Below the pieces are notes generated by a model that saw nothing but the letters and a program-made list of their open reading frames with translations, was not told where the DNA came from and did not search any database. From Epiperipatus broadwayi (lineage: Eukaryota > Onychophora > Udeonychophora > Euonychophora > Peripatidae), in contig JAQFVV010000020.1 of the NCBI GenBank assembly GCA_028023455.1, positions 7,425,092 through 7,489,091 on the forward strand: a stretch of 64,000 nt of DNA, in the 5' to 3' direction. Below are positions 11,918 to 23,258 of the stretch, piece by piece. The translations under genes and the position numbers were made by a program. Position 1 is the first letter of the stretch; each line of letters opens with the position of its first letter.

Positions 11918-14008
11918 GGAGAATCATTGCCTAAGTTCCTATATAGTGGATTAAGTTCCTCATCCAAAATAAGTTAGGATAATTTTGACCAAGCCATTCC
12001 TTGCAAGTACATTCTATTTATTATAGGGATTTTTTTTTTTAGTTTAAACTATTAAGAAAATAACATTAAAGAACCCATAGATATTTCAGTTAAGATATAG
12101 ATTCACTAATGGTTCTATTAAGTTCTTCAATTTTGACACTGTATCCATAAAAATGAGTCAATAGCTATGTAATTCATGGTTTGTATTCAATCACTTTTAC
12201 ACTCTAACATTATATAGGCACCTGGTACAGTATTTTCATTTGATCTACTCTGCTTTTTAGGATTTTATCAATTTTGCATAAATAGTAGCATTATAGTATA
12301 AACCTTACCATTATTGACATCTCCATAAATGATAATTTCATATCTATATACGCTATCTACATGATGAGTCAGTTGTTATCATTTTCATTTGAAAAACTAC
12401 TATTAAAGAAAAAAAACTTATCAAAATATTAAAATTAATACAAAAAAAACAAATGTTACCTAAAAATTTCACAAATTAACATAGCCAATAATCAATAATA
12501 ATAAAAAAATTTAGTTGATTGATAAGTTATACATTTGAATGTAAACAAGACAATTCTTAATAGCTTTAGTTATCAAATTCATTTAACCCATCAATTATTA
12601 TTTTTTCATTATCAACTTGCTTGAATTTTACTTCCAAAATTCATCAGACAATGGCACAACTTGCTTTTTAATTACGAGAATTTCCTTTTATCAGGTCATA
12701 ATTTATTTTAAAAATCTATACATAGATTTAGAAAACTTAGCAAAAAGTTGAAATGTGGATTTTATCTGAATTACTCTACAAAATTAGTTAGCTATAATCT
12801 GCAAATATATAATATATTACATCAAGTTCCCAACTTAAATAATGCATTCTATGTTTTTCTAACTTATTCATGCTAAAGTTGAAAAAAATGTTTTTATATT
12901 GAAAATATTTCATACTTGAAATACATATTAAAGTAATGGATGTCCTACAATTAACAATTTTGAAATTAATAAGGATTATTTTGCTGTTGATAAAAAAATA
13001 AAAATATTTTCCTCCTTTCAACTTTGATCAGTATAATAAATTAATTTGCTGCTAATGAATGAATTAAAGATATGCCTACTCTCTTTTTTTAGATTGAATT
13101 GTTAATCAACTTTGAAGGCTATTATGTATTTTAAACACTATATATTTTTTATAAACTTTATGCATGTCAGATTCTTTTAAATTACAGGCTTATGTATGCC
13201 AAGTTTATGTTAAAATCTGTATTCACATTATTCTTAATCTTTTCTTTATAAACCATTTCTAAAAATCTTTATTTTCTCCACTATCATGATTCAAATTTCT
13301 GTAATTTTTCACCCATTCTAAAAAAAAAACCTAATGCCTTTTCTTTTTTCATAATATTTCCTTTCATTATGCCATATTTTTTGTTGTTATTTTTAGTAAA
13401 AATTTCTATATTTTAAAAATAAACACTCTAAAAACATTCTGAACCTACAAATACAACATAATAAATCGAATATTTTCATTATTTCTTAATAAACTCCCTA
13501 TTCTTGTCTTAAACAATGTCATACTATTATCACCCACTTTACTTTTACCATTTATTTTTAAGACCCATAACAATTTTTTTTATTTTAAATGATTAATATG
13601 CTGCTGCCATGTTCATTCCAGTTTCATAGGTACAAGCTCATTACCATTTTTTAAATTATACAGATAGCAATTAACTCCAAACTATTCTTTTTTTTTAATT
13701 GGTTTTTTGATTTCTAATTTTTAATCCTTTTTCTTTTCTCTTTTTTTTTTCTTACAAAATTAGAATGGACAGTCATATTCGTGTAAAACTGGAGAGGTTG
13801 CTAATAATGATGACATTCCAACTATAAGTCACTCAGATCATTACTACTTGACTTTTTTTTAAATTTCAGTTATAATTGTAAAAATCTTTAATACTATTAA
13901 ATGTATGAATCTTAGATATTCCAAAATAATTTTAAAATATAAGAATTTATCTGCTTATTGTGATACTATATCTTTTTTATTATCTTGAACTACTGAAGAT
14001 ACTAGACT
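11918..14008. other. AT-rich DNA, nothing recognised
   Basis: No gene or element is recognised. Pyrimidine-rich runs occur near 13680-13750. A 77-codon minus frame (12788-13021) is low-complexity and unsupported. Confidence 0.55.
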
Positions 14009-14157
14009 ATAAATAAATACATAAACTTATTTCTTTCCAAAAACTTTATTTCCATATATTAACTAATGAACATATTGTAAATTCACATATTATCTACTTT
14101 CCAACGTTTCAACTGTTTTTTACATCATTATTATCGTCATTTTCAATAAATAAATAG

Positions 14158-14376
14158 AGCAATAAATTTATGTTCTGAAGAAAAATTACTTAAAAAAGAA
14201 ATTAATAATATAAAAAAGGAAGGTATAAAAATGATTATCTTGTTAAAGTTATTGATAAATTATGTGATAAAAAAAATATTACACAAATAAGAAAGAGGAA
14301 TAGTACGAAAGATATACAGAATATAATATATAGTAGTTATAATGTTTCAAGAACATTTTTTGAGATTAAAAAAATT
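14158..14376 (+). pseudogene. PLE reverse transcriptase C-terminal part, frameshifted
   Basis: One frame reads RAINLCSEEKLLKKEINNIK and a second frame continues with GYKNDYLVKVIDKL, leading into the ORF at 14377. The pair matches the region after the PLE palm (usual form RA..IC...L..E...L......NGYP...I). One frameshift near 14220 separates the two pieces. Everything upstream of the thumb is missing, replaced by the inverted tail copy that ends at 14146. Confidence 0.65.
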
Positions 14377-14796
14377 ATGAAGAACATAAATAATAAATAT
14401 AAGGGAGAAAGTAGATTAATTCTTAAACCAGTATATAAAAAATTTTATTTAGGGAATTTAATTAATAAAACAGAATATCAAGAAATGGGAAAAATGAATG
14501 GAATTAATATTATAGAATATTTGAATTATAAGAGGGAGGGAAAAAATGTATCATACATTGGTACAACAAAAAATAGATTAAAAACTAGATTTAAACAACA
14601 TTTAAATGATAGAAATTCCAATGTGTATATACATTATAAAGAATTTGGACATAAAAATTTTAATATAAAAATGTTGGAAAAGGTTAAAAACTACAGAGAA
14701 ACGATGATAAAAGAATATTTTTGGATAAAAAGATATAAGCCCGTTTTAAATAGAATTAATGGTGTAGAAAATGAATATAAAATAAAAGGTAATTAA
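14377..14796 (+). CDS. GIY-YIG endonuclease domain of a Penelope-like element
   Basis: The 139-residue open frame ends in a GIY-YIG nuclease-like domain. It has VSYIG at residues 58-62, the conserved Arg region RLKTRF (67-72), HL (75-76) and the likely catalytic Glu in KEYFWIKRY (E113). The first half of the motif, normally GIY, appears as IEY (46-48), a departure from the canonical form. In PLEs this domain nicks target DNA to prime reverse transcription. The frame is in register with the thumb remnant upstream, so the Met at 14377 is internal to the original gene rather than a true start. A stand-alone homing-type nuclease is less likely given that context. Confidence 0.7.
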   Translation: MKNINNKYKGESRLILKPVYKKFYLGNLINKTEYQEMGKMNGINIIEYLNYKREGKNVSYIGTTKNRLKTRFKQHLNDRNSNVYIHYKEFGHKNFNIKMLEKVKNYRETMIKEYFWIKRYKPVLNRINGVENEYKIKGN

Positions 14797-15605
14797 TATG
14801 GACCTTTTAAATAGTATTTAAGTAAATTGTTAAAGGATAGAGAAAAATTTACATTAGTTTTTAAATAGATTTAAAAGCACAAATAGGTGAATGTAGATAA
14901 TTGATATGGAAGTTACATAAAACAGTTAAAGGAAGAAATATATTTGTAATTCGGGGGTGGGTTAAATGATATAAATAGTTTGTTGTTTGCTGGTGTTTTA
15001 GATGGTTTCTAATATTTTTGAAAATTTATACTTGATAAGTAAAAAGGAAGTTTTATAATAAAGGAAGTAGAGGGAAGGAGAAGTAAAAATATAATTATGT
15101 ATAATTAATATGTTTTATTATAATAGATTTGATATTGTAACGATATATAAATATGTCGTTACATTAAATTGAAATAAAAACTTTTAAGTTCGCATATAAA
15201 AATAAGTGTATTAAAAAAAAAAAAAACTAAACGTTAAAATTAAAATGTTTGTTAAACGTATATATTCGCACAGATGCTAAACTTTAAAAATATTTTTTTT
15301 TAATAAATAAAAAAAGGTATTTGAATGTATTTTTTTTATAAAAAAAGATTTAAATATAAAAATAGTTTAAAAAAGAAATAACGTAAGTAAAAATAAAAAC
15401 AGGTATTAATTAATTCCTGTAATCTGTAAATGGAAATGATTGTTTATTAATTATCCAAAAGTTGTCTAATTAAAAAGTCAGAGAGTAAATTAGATAAGAG
15501 AATAAAGAGATTTTAGCTTGACCAATGGAAGCACCAAGCCTCAGCCCGGACCCGAACGAAAATTTGGATTAGTGACGTCTTTGTTCATTCAATCTGGAGA
15601 TTTAC

Positions 15606-15614
15606 TATAAAAAG
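15606..15614 (+). promoter_or_regulatory. TATA box of LTR-like copy 1
   Basis: TATAAAAAG, conserved at the same place in copy 2 (41334-41342), about 50 bp before the conserved stem-loop. This suggests that transcripts begin just ahead of the hairpin. Confidence 0.55.
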
Positions 15615-15659
15615 AGAAATATTGAGTTCCGGACAGTTTTTTTTCGGACTTGATTTGAT

Positions 15660-15688
15660 GAGAACGGTAAGATGCACTTGCCGTTCTC
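15660..15688 (+). promoter_or_regulatory. Conserved 5'-leader stem-loop, copy 1
   Basis: GAGAACGGTAAG pairs with CTTGCCGTTCTC (12 bp, one G-U) around the loop ATGCA. Copy 2 has the same loop with a different stem (41384-41408). The position just after the TATA box is like the TAR or dimerisation hairpins of retroviral leaders, but that role is only inferred. Confidence 0.6.
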
Positions 15689-17158
15689 TCTCATTTTTTT
15701 TTTTGTTTTAAAAAAAATATAAAATGAAAAGACTGTGATACAAGAATGGAACCAGCTATTGCCATCTCCAGAACATTATCTTCCAATGGAGGCATCGCGG
15801 GAATTAAAAGCAGAAACCTGGACTCTTCTACCATAAGCTATATGAAATGAACAATTATTAAAATCAATTAAGAACTTTCGTCAAGTTTTACAAATTGATA
15901 AACAAGCCAACTTAAATGTTAAAACGGACTCTTATCTGACTTTTGTAAGTTTTTAAATCAAATTAATAATGTTTAATTTTATATGTTTTCCGATTGATAA
16001 ACATCATTTCCATTTTTTTTTCTTATTGTAAAGATTATTTAAATGCATGAAATTTAAGTTGTTTATAGACGCTTGCATGGATTTGTTTGCGGTTAATTAT
16101 ATTTTGGTTTTCATATTTGATCAAAATATAGACATTCGATAAATAATGATACCGTACGGTATCTAAAATGTATTTATTCGGACGTCTTTTAAGTTATTGG
16201 TGACAACGCAAGTATCTTATGGTGAATACTATTGGGTTACTTATAAATTTCCCCCTGTGATTGTCGGTATCAATAATTTTGTATTTTGATCGTTTATGTT
16301 TATTTTGAAATGTTTTTGAACGTGGAATCTATGTAATCGATCTATACCCAACATTTTTAAACAAATCTGTGCGAACGTATTTAAATGTTAAATTTAAGTC
16401 GGGCGTGAATGGCTATATAGTTTTGTAAAGTTATATTAAGGGAGGGTAATCTTAGGTTATTCATTTCGTAGTTGAATTGGTTCAATGGATTGGATATATA
16501 TGTGTAATTGTAGATGTAGTATGAGGTCCGCTACGGGCAGGATTATAGATATACGCCACACACCCTCTGTTTGCCTATAGATGGATTTGTAAGACGGCAA
16601 AGGACCGCAGTCCATTCCTATGGAGTTTTATGTTTATTGTTCTACTCGCCAACAGATGTCACATTCCTGTTGGTGGAGAGACAATGTCTTCTCTAATCTA
16701 CTTACTGATCAGATGTACATTCCTGACAGTATAGTATTTTGTGTTGTCATATCATGCTACATTGAATACATGAATGTATCAGATGGATTGGCGCCAGTTT
16801 GATTGCGAAATTTATTGCCTAAGGTTAAATCAGGGAAGAATATTTTCTTTTCAAATGCAGATCTATGTAGTCTATTCATACTTGACTATCTAAATAAAAT
16901 ATTAAACTCATTGAAACTTAGTTAAATGTAAAATTAAAAATTAATATAAAAATCTAAAATGTTAAACTTATTCCTCAAAATTTAAATGTTATTTTATATG
17001 TGCGTAAATAAATATTTTATGTGTTAATCTCTGGCAGTGGCTTTTATTCTTTTATATTTAAGATATAAAATTTACATTTTATTATCTCTGCTACTCCACT
17101 GAGCTAGTGACTTGGGCTAACGATCGGAATATTTAAATAAAGTGGAATCTTAACAGCG

Positions 17159-17227
17159 CGTATCTGCCTACTCTATAAATTTTTCTAGGTTTAAATGCCT
17201 AGATGGCGCCTTGTAGAGCAGATATCG
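17159..17227 (+). other. Structured 3' segment of LTR-like copy 1
   Basis: An outer TATCTG/CAGATA stem encloses an inner CTAGG/CCTAG hairpin and a GGCGCC palindrome. Copy 2 keeps the fold with changed bases (42674-42740). The function is unknown. Confidence 0.5.
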
Positions 17228-17505
17228 TAGTTTGCGGTTAGATTCGATCTTCACTTTCATTTCGATCATTATAATATGTTAATATTAATATAAGAAAGAG
17301 ATTTTTGTATTTAGAGTATTATGTAAAGATATGTATTTTTTTTGTTGTTGCTGTTATAGTTCCTTGAAAATGATTATAATAATGATGTAAAAAACAGTTG
17401 AAATGCTGGAAAGTGGATATGCAAATTTATATATATATGTTCATTAGTTAATATATGGAATTAAAGTTTTTGGAAAGAAATAAGAAATTTATGTATTTAT
17501 TTATA

Positions 17506-18524
17506 ATATTGGAGAATATATATATTTTAAAAGAAAAAAGTGGTGGTTTGTTATAGTATAATGATAATATTATGGTATAATATATATTTACGTATAACAA
17601 CATCTAAGGGATGAAATAGACTTACTTGCCCAATTATATAAGATATTCACCATGAAAATCTGGTACACTACACATCTATTAGTTCTAGGAAATTCTATGT
17701 GAGTTAGTGCAACTTGAAAATTGATGATTCCTGAAACAAGTCCCAGCTGAGAAAAGTAAAAAAAGAAACTACCTTTTTTTTAATTCTTCTGGATGAGTAA
17801 ATTCTTTTTCACAAATCTAAATCAAAAAATAGTATTGACTGAATATTGCAGTTTTATAAATCTATCTAGAGCTTCTTTAAACTGAATTAAGACCATTACT
17901 TATGAAAGTTTTACTTGATCATTATGCAAATTGTAGAAAAATATTAATTTCTTATTTAATCTGAAATTATTCAGAATATAAATATTTTTTATAAATTTGA
18001 ATCACATCATTTATTAGTTTGCAGAAGTTAAAAAAATAATCATGTATTTTTTTTATATAGGTTCCTACAAATATATGTTTGTTATATTTGCAAGTCAGAA
18101 AGAATATAATGTTGTATCTAGTTATTTTTAGAATTTTCTTATTTAAGAAAAATCCATGAATAATTCTTTTTTTTTATTTGATAATTGTGTTATTCTAGAG
18201 CATTTAGTATGTATAATTACAGATTAAAAAAATTATTATGGCTTTTATTCATTGTATAGTCAATTGTTCAAAAGGCCAAATAACATTTAAGCACCAATAT
18301 AGCAAAAAGAAAAGAAATATTATTTCTAATTTTTCTCAGAAAACAGTAACATTATTTTGTAATGAAAATTAATTTGGAAAATTAAGTTGCATTTTTATCC
18401 CAAAAAAATTATAAATATATTTACTTTTGCAAAAGTAGAAATAAATACATGTTGATATAGATACATATGCGATGTAAATAAAATATAAAAGATTCATATA
18501 TTTCAAGTTTTACGTCATGAACAT
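17506..18524. other. AT-rich DNA, nothing recognised
   Basis: No open frame or recognised element is present. The stretch separates the PLE fragment from the 3' end of the RTE LINE. Confidence 0.6.
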
Positions 18525-18769
18525 ATTTATATCATCATCAACAACCATTATCAATCCACTGCAGGATGAAGGTCTCTCCAAGTTCAATCCATCTTATCCA
18601 ATCTTTAGCTTCTCTTCTCCACATCACCCCTGCACACTTTCTTATTTCATCCACCTCACATGTGATCTCTTTCTGGGTCTTTTACAATCTCTTGTAATCC
18701 AATTTAAGATTTCAATTGTCCATCTATTATCATCTCTTCTAGCAATATGTCCAGCCAAACTCCAGTCTT

Positions 18770-19219
18770 TTAAATTTTTTCAATGAGGTCAGTAACACCT
18801 GTTTGTTCTCTTACCCATATATTGCGTTTTCGATCTCTTCTTGTTACTCCCAACATGCATCTCTCCATACTTCTTTGAGTGGTCTGAAGTCTCTGTATTG
18901 CTCTTCTATTAAGTGTCCAAGTCTCAGATTCATAAGTAAGAACTGGTAAAACACATTTATTAAAAACCTTCCTTTTCAAACACATAGGCATATTTCCTTT
19001 CAGTATAAAGTTATTTTTACCAAAAGCACTCCAAACAAGTTTAATTCTATGATTAATTTCATCCATTATGTTTCCATCTGTATTAATAGTCTGACCAAGG
19101 TATTTGTAACTGTTAACTTCTTCTAACTCATCATAATCAATCTTTATTTTCATATTTTGAGAAAATCCATTAAACATTACTTTAGTCTTTTTAACATTTA
19201 TCTTTAGTCCTACTTTCAT
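18770..19219 (-). pseudogene. RTE reverse transcriptase, thumb and C-terminal part
   Basis: A 149-residue frame overlaps the palm frame by about 30 bp in another register. It reads NSYKYLGQTINTDG near residues 35-48, LPVLTYESETWTL near 91-103 and LQTTQRSMERCMLGVTRRDR near 110-129. These are the standard landmarks after the palm in RTE elements (YLG, YG.ETW, QR.MER.MLG). The end near 18770 is a stop close to the usual C-terminus. Confidence 0.85.
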
Positions 19220-19991
19220 CTGATAACTCCTGCAACACTTCCTGCACCTCTAAAGCATTATTTGCAAAAACAACTACATCATCTGCAAAATCTAAATGAC
19301 TTAAATAATCTTCATTTACTTTTACTCCTTTAGCTTCCCATTTTAATCCGCAAAATACTTCTTGCAGTACTGCTGTAAAAAGTTTTATAGATATGGTGTC
19401 ACCCTGTCTTACACCATTCTCAATTTTGACTTTCCCAGTATCATTATATAATCTAATTGTTGCGGTAGAATTTTTATAAATATTCTTTAAAATATGACAA
19501 TATCCTGGATCTATACCTTGATGATCCAATGCTTTAATCACTGAGGATATGTTTATAGAATCAAATGCCTTTTCATAATCTACAAACCCAAAGCATAATG
19601 GCAACTCATATTCATTTGTCCTTTCTATAACTTCTCTCAACATCTGGATATGATCTACTCTACTAAAACCACTTTTAAATCAAACTTGTTCTCTTGGTTG
19701 GTGAAAATCCAATGTTCTCTGTAGATGAATTGTAATTATCTTGGTAAAAATTTTGTACAAAACTGAGAAAAGGCTGATAGGTCTGTAATTTCTAATATCT
19801 TCTTTATTACCTTTTTTAAATATTAATACTGCATTTTTCCAATCATCTGGTACATCTTTAACATTTAGACATTTGGTATATAACTTTGTTAAAAAAAATT
19901 CTATTTCACCTACTTCTTTTAATATATCAATTATAATTCCATCATTACCTGGGGCCTTTCCTTTCTTCATACATTTAATTGCATGTCTCAC
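19191..19991 (-). pseudogene. RTE reverse transcriptase
   Basis: Two adjoining frames cover the fingers and palm. Frame 19680-19991 has GKAPGNDGI and NYRPISLFSVLYKIFTKII. Frame 19191-19643 has GFVDYEKAFDS (first catalytic Asp), GVRQGDTISIKLF and HLDFADDVVVFA (the FADD catalytic pair). All catalytic residues remain, so inactivation comes from the frameshift between 19643 and 19680 and from the one near 19200. The enzyme would copy element RNA at the nicked target. The motifs are those of RTE-clade LINEs. Confidence 0.88.
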
Positions 19992-20112
19992 TTATTCATT
20001 TAAAATTCTAGGCAATTCGGAAGATGTAATAGATATAGGAAGTACTTGTTCTTTATTACTATATAATTCTTGATAAAAGTCTTCTACCCATTTCACGATG
20101 TCATCTCTCTTT

Positions 20113-20830
20113 TTAGTAATAATTCTTTTTTTTTATTGCAGATATAAATTTCCTACCAATACCTAAATGTTGTTTTATACTCTTGGGACTTTTATTCTCT
20201 TCTACAGCTTTCCTTGCTAGTTCACAGTTATACTTTCTTATATTATTTTCAACTCTTTTCCGCACCATTTTACAAAATTCGAGATATTCAATTTTTTTTA
20301 ACGCATCAATTTTGTATATCTTCATATTCCTTTTTTTCGTCATAAATTCTCTAGTCTCAGTACAAATTTTATTGGTCAGTTGCTGCTTTTTTCTACCAGC
20401 TATCTTTGTTGCAGTTTTTAAAAGTGTATCAGTTATTTTCATACTAATTTCATTCAAATCTGAATCATGTTCAAAATCTACTAATATTTGAAACCGATAT
20501 GTAAGTTCTAATTTAAATTCATTAGAATGTTTCTGAAGATTACGAATATCAACTGTAAATACTGCTTTTCTTAATAATTTTTGTTTTTCTAGTTTTGCAT
20601 TAACATGTATCTTACATCTTACTAATCGATGATCACTTCAAGTGTTAAATTTATTAAGAACATTACAATCTTGAAATATGTATTTTCTGTTAGTCAAAAT
20701 ATAATCCAATTCTGCTGTACCTTCATTTGGATACTTCCATGCCCATTTCCTTTTAACATTTTTTTCAAAAAAAAAAATTCATAATATAAAGTTTTTCTTT
20801 TTCGGCAAACTACACAAGTCTATGTCCTCT
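20113..20830 (-). pseudogene. RTE endonuclease end and linker
   Basis: On the minus strand from about 20830 the reading gives NERGHRLV, then KWAWKYPNEGTAELDYIL, then SDHRLVRCKIHVN. These correspond to the last motifs of the APE-type endonuclease that nicks the target site. In the family the expected forms are TW.HP......IDYI and SDHRLV. A stop interrupts the region before the SDH motif. A 114-codon frame (20113-20457) continues into the linker. The first half of the nuclease, with its catalytic Asn and Glu motifs, is not recognisable. Confidence 0.72.
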
Positions 20831-20995
20831 CTCATTTCTATTACCATAACCAAAATTACCTACAGCACTTTCATCTTTCATTTGTTTACCAATTCTCGCA
20901 AAAAGAAGTTTGCTATTAACTGAAAGAAAACCCTTTGATTCCTCTTGGAGGCCTTAAAGGAATCGAGCAGGGCAAATTCCTAATGTCCACTCCAT

Positions 20996-23094
20996 ACATT
21001 CTTGTCGTTGAATATTTACATATATATAATTAAATACACATGTTTTAGCATTTCATATATTAATTCATCAACAAATATTCAACATTTCAAATGTAGATAT
21101 TTTACTACCAGTTTCTCAGAATCACATATAAACACATGCGTATATAGTGATTTTCTTACTGTAGGTTTTTTTTATTTTCATCTTTCTTCATTTATCATAT
21201 TTTTCAGAATTAATGATCCTTGTTTCCCTTCATATTTTTTTTCTGATTCCTTCTTGTTATCACTAAGATTTTGTTTACAATATTTTTCTTTATTCTTTTG
21301 TCGTCTTTATAATGAAATGAATATTCCGAATATGACAATTATTTTTAAAATAAAGCAATGTTATTCTTACGCTGGGTAGTATTAAATATATTCATAAAAA
21401 TCCTGAGTATTAGATTAAATTGGGGGTGAACTATAAAAATCCAAAGCCTGACATTATTCTACCACAACACTAAACCACGTAGGACAATTAACAATATACT
21501 ATCATCAATAATGATCAAGAAAATCATTGACTAATTATGCTATATGCTGCTATGATGTCATGTCAGATATTGGATAGACAACATTACGTTTGTATATTCA
21601 AGTGCTTTAAAACATTTCCCTCGAAGTGGGGCAACTATTTGTAATCAATCACAGTGCAACTGCTTATAAGCAGTTGCATGTTTGAAAAATAACTTAATGA
21701 GAAAGTATAGAGCTTTAAGATGGGTTGTTTTGTATCTATATAAGTATATAATTCACATAAGCATTGCAAAAAAAAAAAAATATTAACTTAAAATATTTAT
21801 ATACACATTGAGAGCTACAAATAAGAATAAAAATGTTGCCGTTCTTTAACATTTAAAATATTTAATACTGATTCAATAATTCAAAATTATTACAATGTTG
21901 AAAACACTTCCTATCATAAAATACCATATATTTCTATCAGGTTAAAGATAACAATTTCTCAAAATAAAAAATTCTCAGAAAATACTAAAGCCATAATAAA
22001 ATATATAGGTATCAATATATAAAAAGGTGAACAAATAATCTGCAGTTTCAAAAGAGAATGAATTAAATCAAATACAATAAATGATTTATAAACTTTTAGC
22101 AAAAGACATGTACGTCTTTAACTATCATTCAGTACTACAACTAGAATGAAACAAATGGAAGTATGTTTCACTCATACTAAAACTATATAAGAATAGTTGA
22201 GTTTATCCAAAATCCATTTGTAAAAAAAATATTCACCTACATACAATAATATTAACACATTAATGTTAAATGTATATTATGATAAGCATATAAAGTACTT
22301 AATATACATACACACAATTAGTAAAAAACAGATATTGCTATAAACTTTCCAGAATTTTTAATTTAATGAATGGTGAACCAACTCATGGAGCAAGCTAGAT
22401 TCACTGTCAGAACTGGATTCAAGACAAAACTTAGCATACTTAAATTTATCTTATTCTACACATACATCTACATAATTATACAAATAAAGAAATTTATAAA
22501 AATTATAAAGATGTGCTAAATATGTACTATTCTAGTTGATAAGGAAATGGGAAGCTACAACATTGTTGTGTTTTGCACAAAAGACGGATTGACTCATGCT
22601 TAGATAAAATAAAATGAAACTTTTATTTTAAAAAAAACAACTTCATAACACATCTATTATCTACGGCGTTATTTTTTAAAGAAATTTAAATATGCGATTT
22701 TAAAATATTTATTAGTATTTCTGGTACATTTTTGCTTTCGGCAGTGGAGGGGAGATACAATTAACAATGAAATAATTTTCTTGATAAAAATAAGGTACAC
22801 TTTTTTTCATAAATAACGTTAAAACTAAACAATGATAAAATTATCTCGAGTAAGCTATGTTTAATGATGAGCCTTCGGTTAAGTCGCAGTAAACGTTAAT
22901 AACGTTAAATGACAATATTAATACTCGACATTAAAAAGGGACAGTTATAAAATTCTGATAACAGAACTAATTCTTAAATTAAGTTTTTCACTAGTTTCAA
23001 GGTAAATATTACACAGAATGGCAACGACCCAATTTTATTTAACTTTACTAATGCAATACAGCTTGACGACAATAAAGGAAACAAAAATACTTAC
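20996..23094. other. Intron-side DNA of the RNF185-like gene, no exon recognised
   Basis: This AT-rich sequence lies immediately 3' (minus-strand sense) of exon 1. I looked for the next RING exon (CWPCLHQW-like, then VCPVCK-like) on the minus strand and did not find it here, nor further left. The 125-codon plus frame at 21002-21379 is low-complexity and looks like chance. Confidence 0.5.
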
Positions 23095-23258
23095 CAAAAT
23101 AAATGTCCACATAGGCTAATTACAGCGTCCCTTGCAGTATCTAAACATATATTACACTCAAAAAGTCCTTCTTGACTACTACTTTGGTCGTCTGAAGGAG
23201 ACTTTCCAGGATTGGATTCCCTTTCTGAATTAATATTAGTTTGTTCTTCAGATGCCAT
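23095..23258 (-). CDS. RNF185: RNF185/RNF5-type RING E3 ubiquitin ligase, coding exon 1
   Basis: From the ATG at 23258 the minus strand encodes 54 residues plus two bases (TG), then a perfect donor GTAAGT at 23094. After a Ser- and Glu-rich start ([10 protein letters not shown]...) it reads [20 protein letters not shown] at residues 33-52, then LF. This matches the N-terminal half of the C3HC4 RING of RNF185, including the first Cys pair, Cys50 and His52. The split codon TG| would complete the next RING Cys. In animals RNF185 and RNF5 are ER-membrane ligases that mark misfolded proteins for ER-associated degradation. The later RING half and the C-terminal membrane segments must lie on exons not seen in this window. 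The residues ICLDTA/DAVISLC favour RNF185 over RNF5. This is the only convincing host gene here. Confidence 0.9.

Larger units (their letters stand above)
15136..17280 (+). mobile_element. Solo-LTR-like element, copy 1 (inserted in PLE 3' region)
   Basis: About 2.1 kb homologous throughout to 40868-42781, with no shared flanks. It starts TGTAACGA, and an early internal TCGTTACA makes the first 28 bp an inverted repeat. It carries a TATA box (15606-15614), a stem-loop (15660-15688) and a structured 3' part (17159-17227). No pol or gag is present. The 5' end is sharp; the 3' end near 17280 is inferred by alignment with copy 2, whose end CGTACA has decayed here. No clear target duplication remains. 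A solo LTR is the best explanation. Confidence 0.65.
14009..17505 (+). mobile_element. Penelope-like element fragment bounded by inverted tail copies
   Basis: The sequence 14009-14146 is the reverse complement of 17364-17505 (~140 bp, high identity), giving the inverted-end layout known for PLEs. Between them lie the end of the reverse transcriptase (from about 14155, reading RAINLCSEEKLL, the thumb motif) and a GIY-YIG ORF (14377-14796). A 3' region follows, split by the LTR-like insertion at 15136-17280. Without that insertion the fragment is only about 1.35 kb, so it is heavily 5'-truncated. Confidence 0.72.
18525..20995 (-). mobile_element. RTE-type LINE, 5'-truncated copy
   Basis: A minus-strand non-LTR retrotransposon. 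The order on the minus strand is the end of the endonuclease (20960-20600, with NERGHRLV and SDHRLVRC), linker, reverse transcriptase and C-terminal region. The 3' end shows the typical RTE tail: on the plus strand CACTGCAGGATGAAGGTCTC near 18556, next to ATCATCATCA (18531-18540), the simple-repeat tail. Several frameshifts and stops break the ORF. The 5' part of the endonuclease is missing, as expected from target-primed truncation. A more decayed sister lies at 10290. Confidence 0.88.

Noticed and set aside
16620-16802. 60-codon frame
   Set aside because: It lies inside the LTR-like copy 1 and is not open in copy 2.
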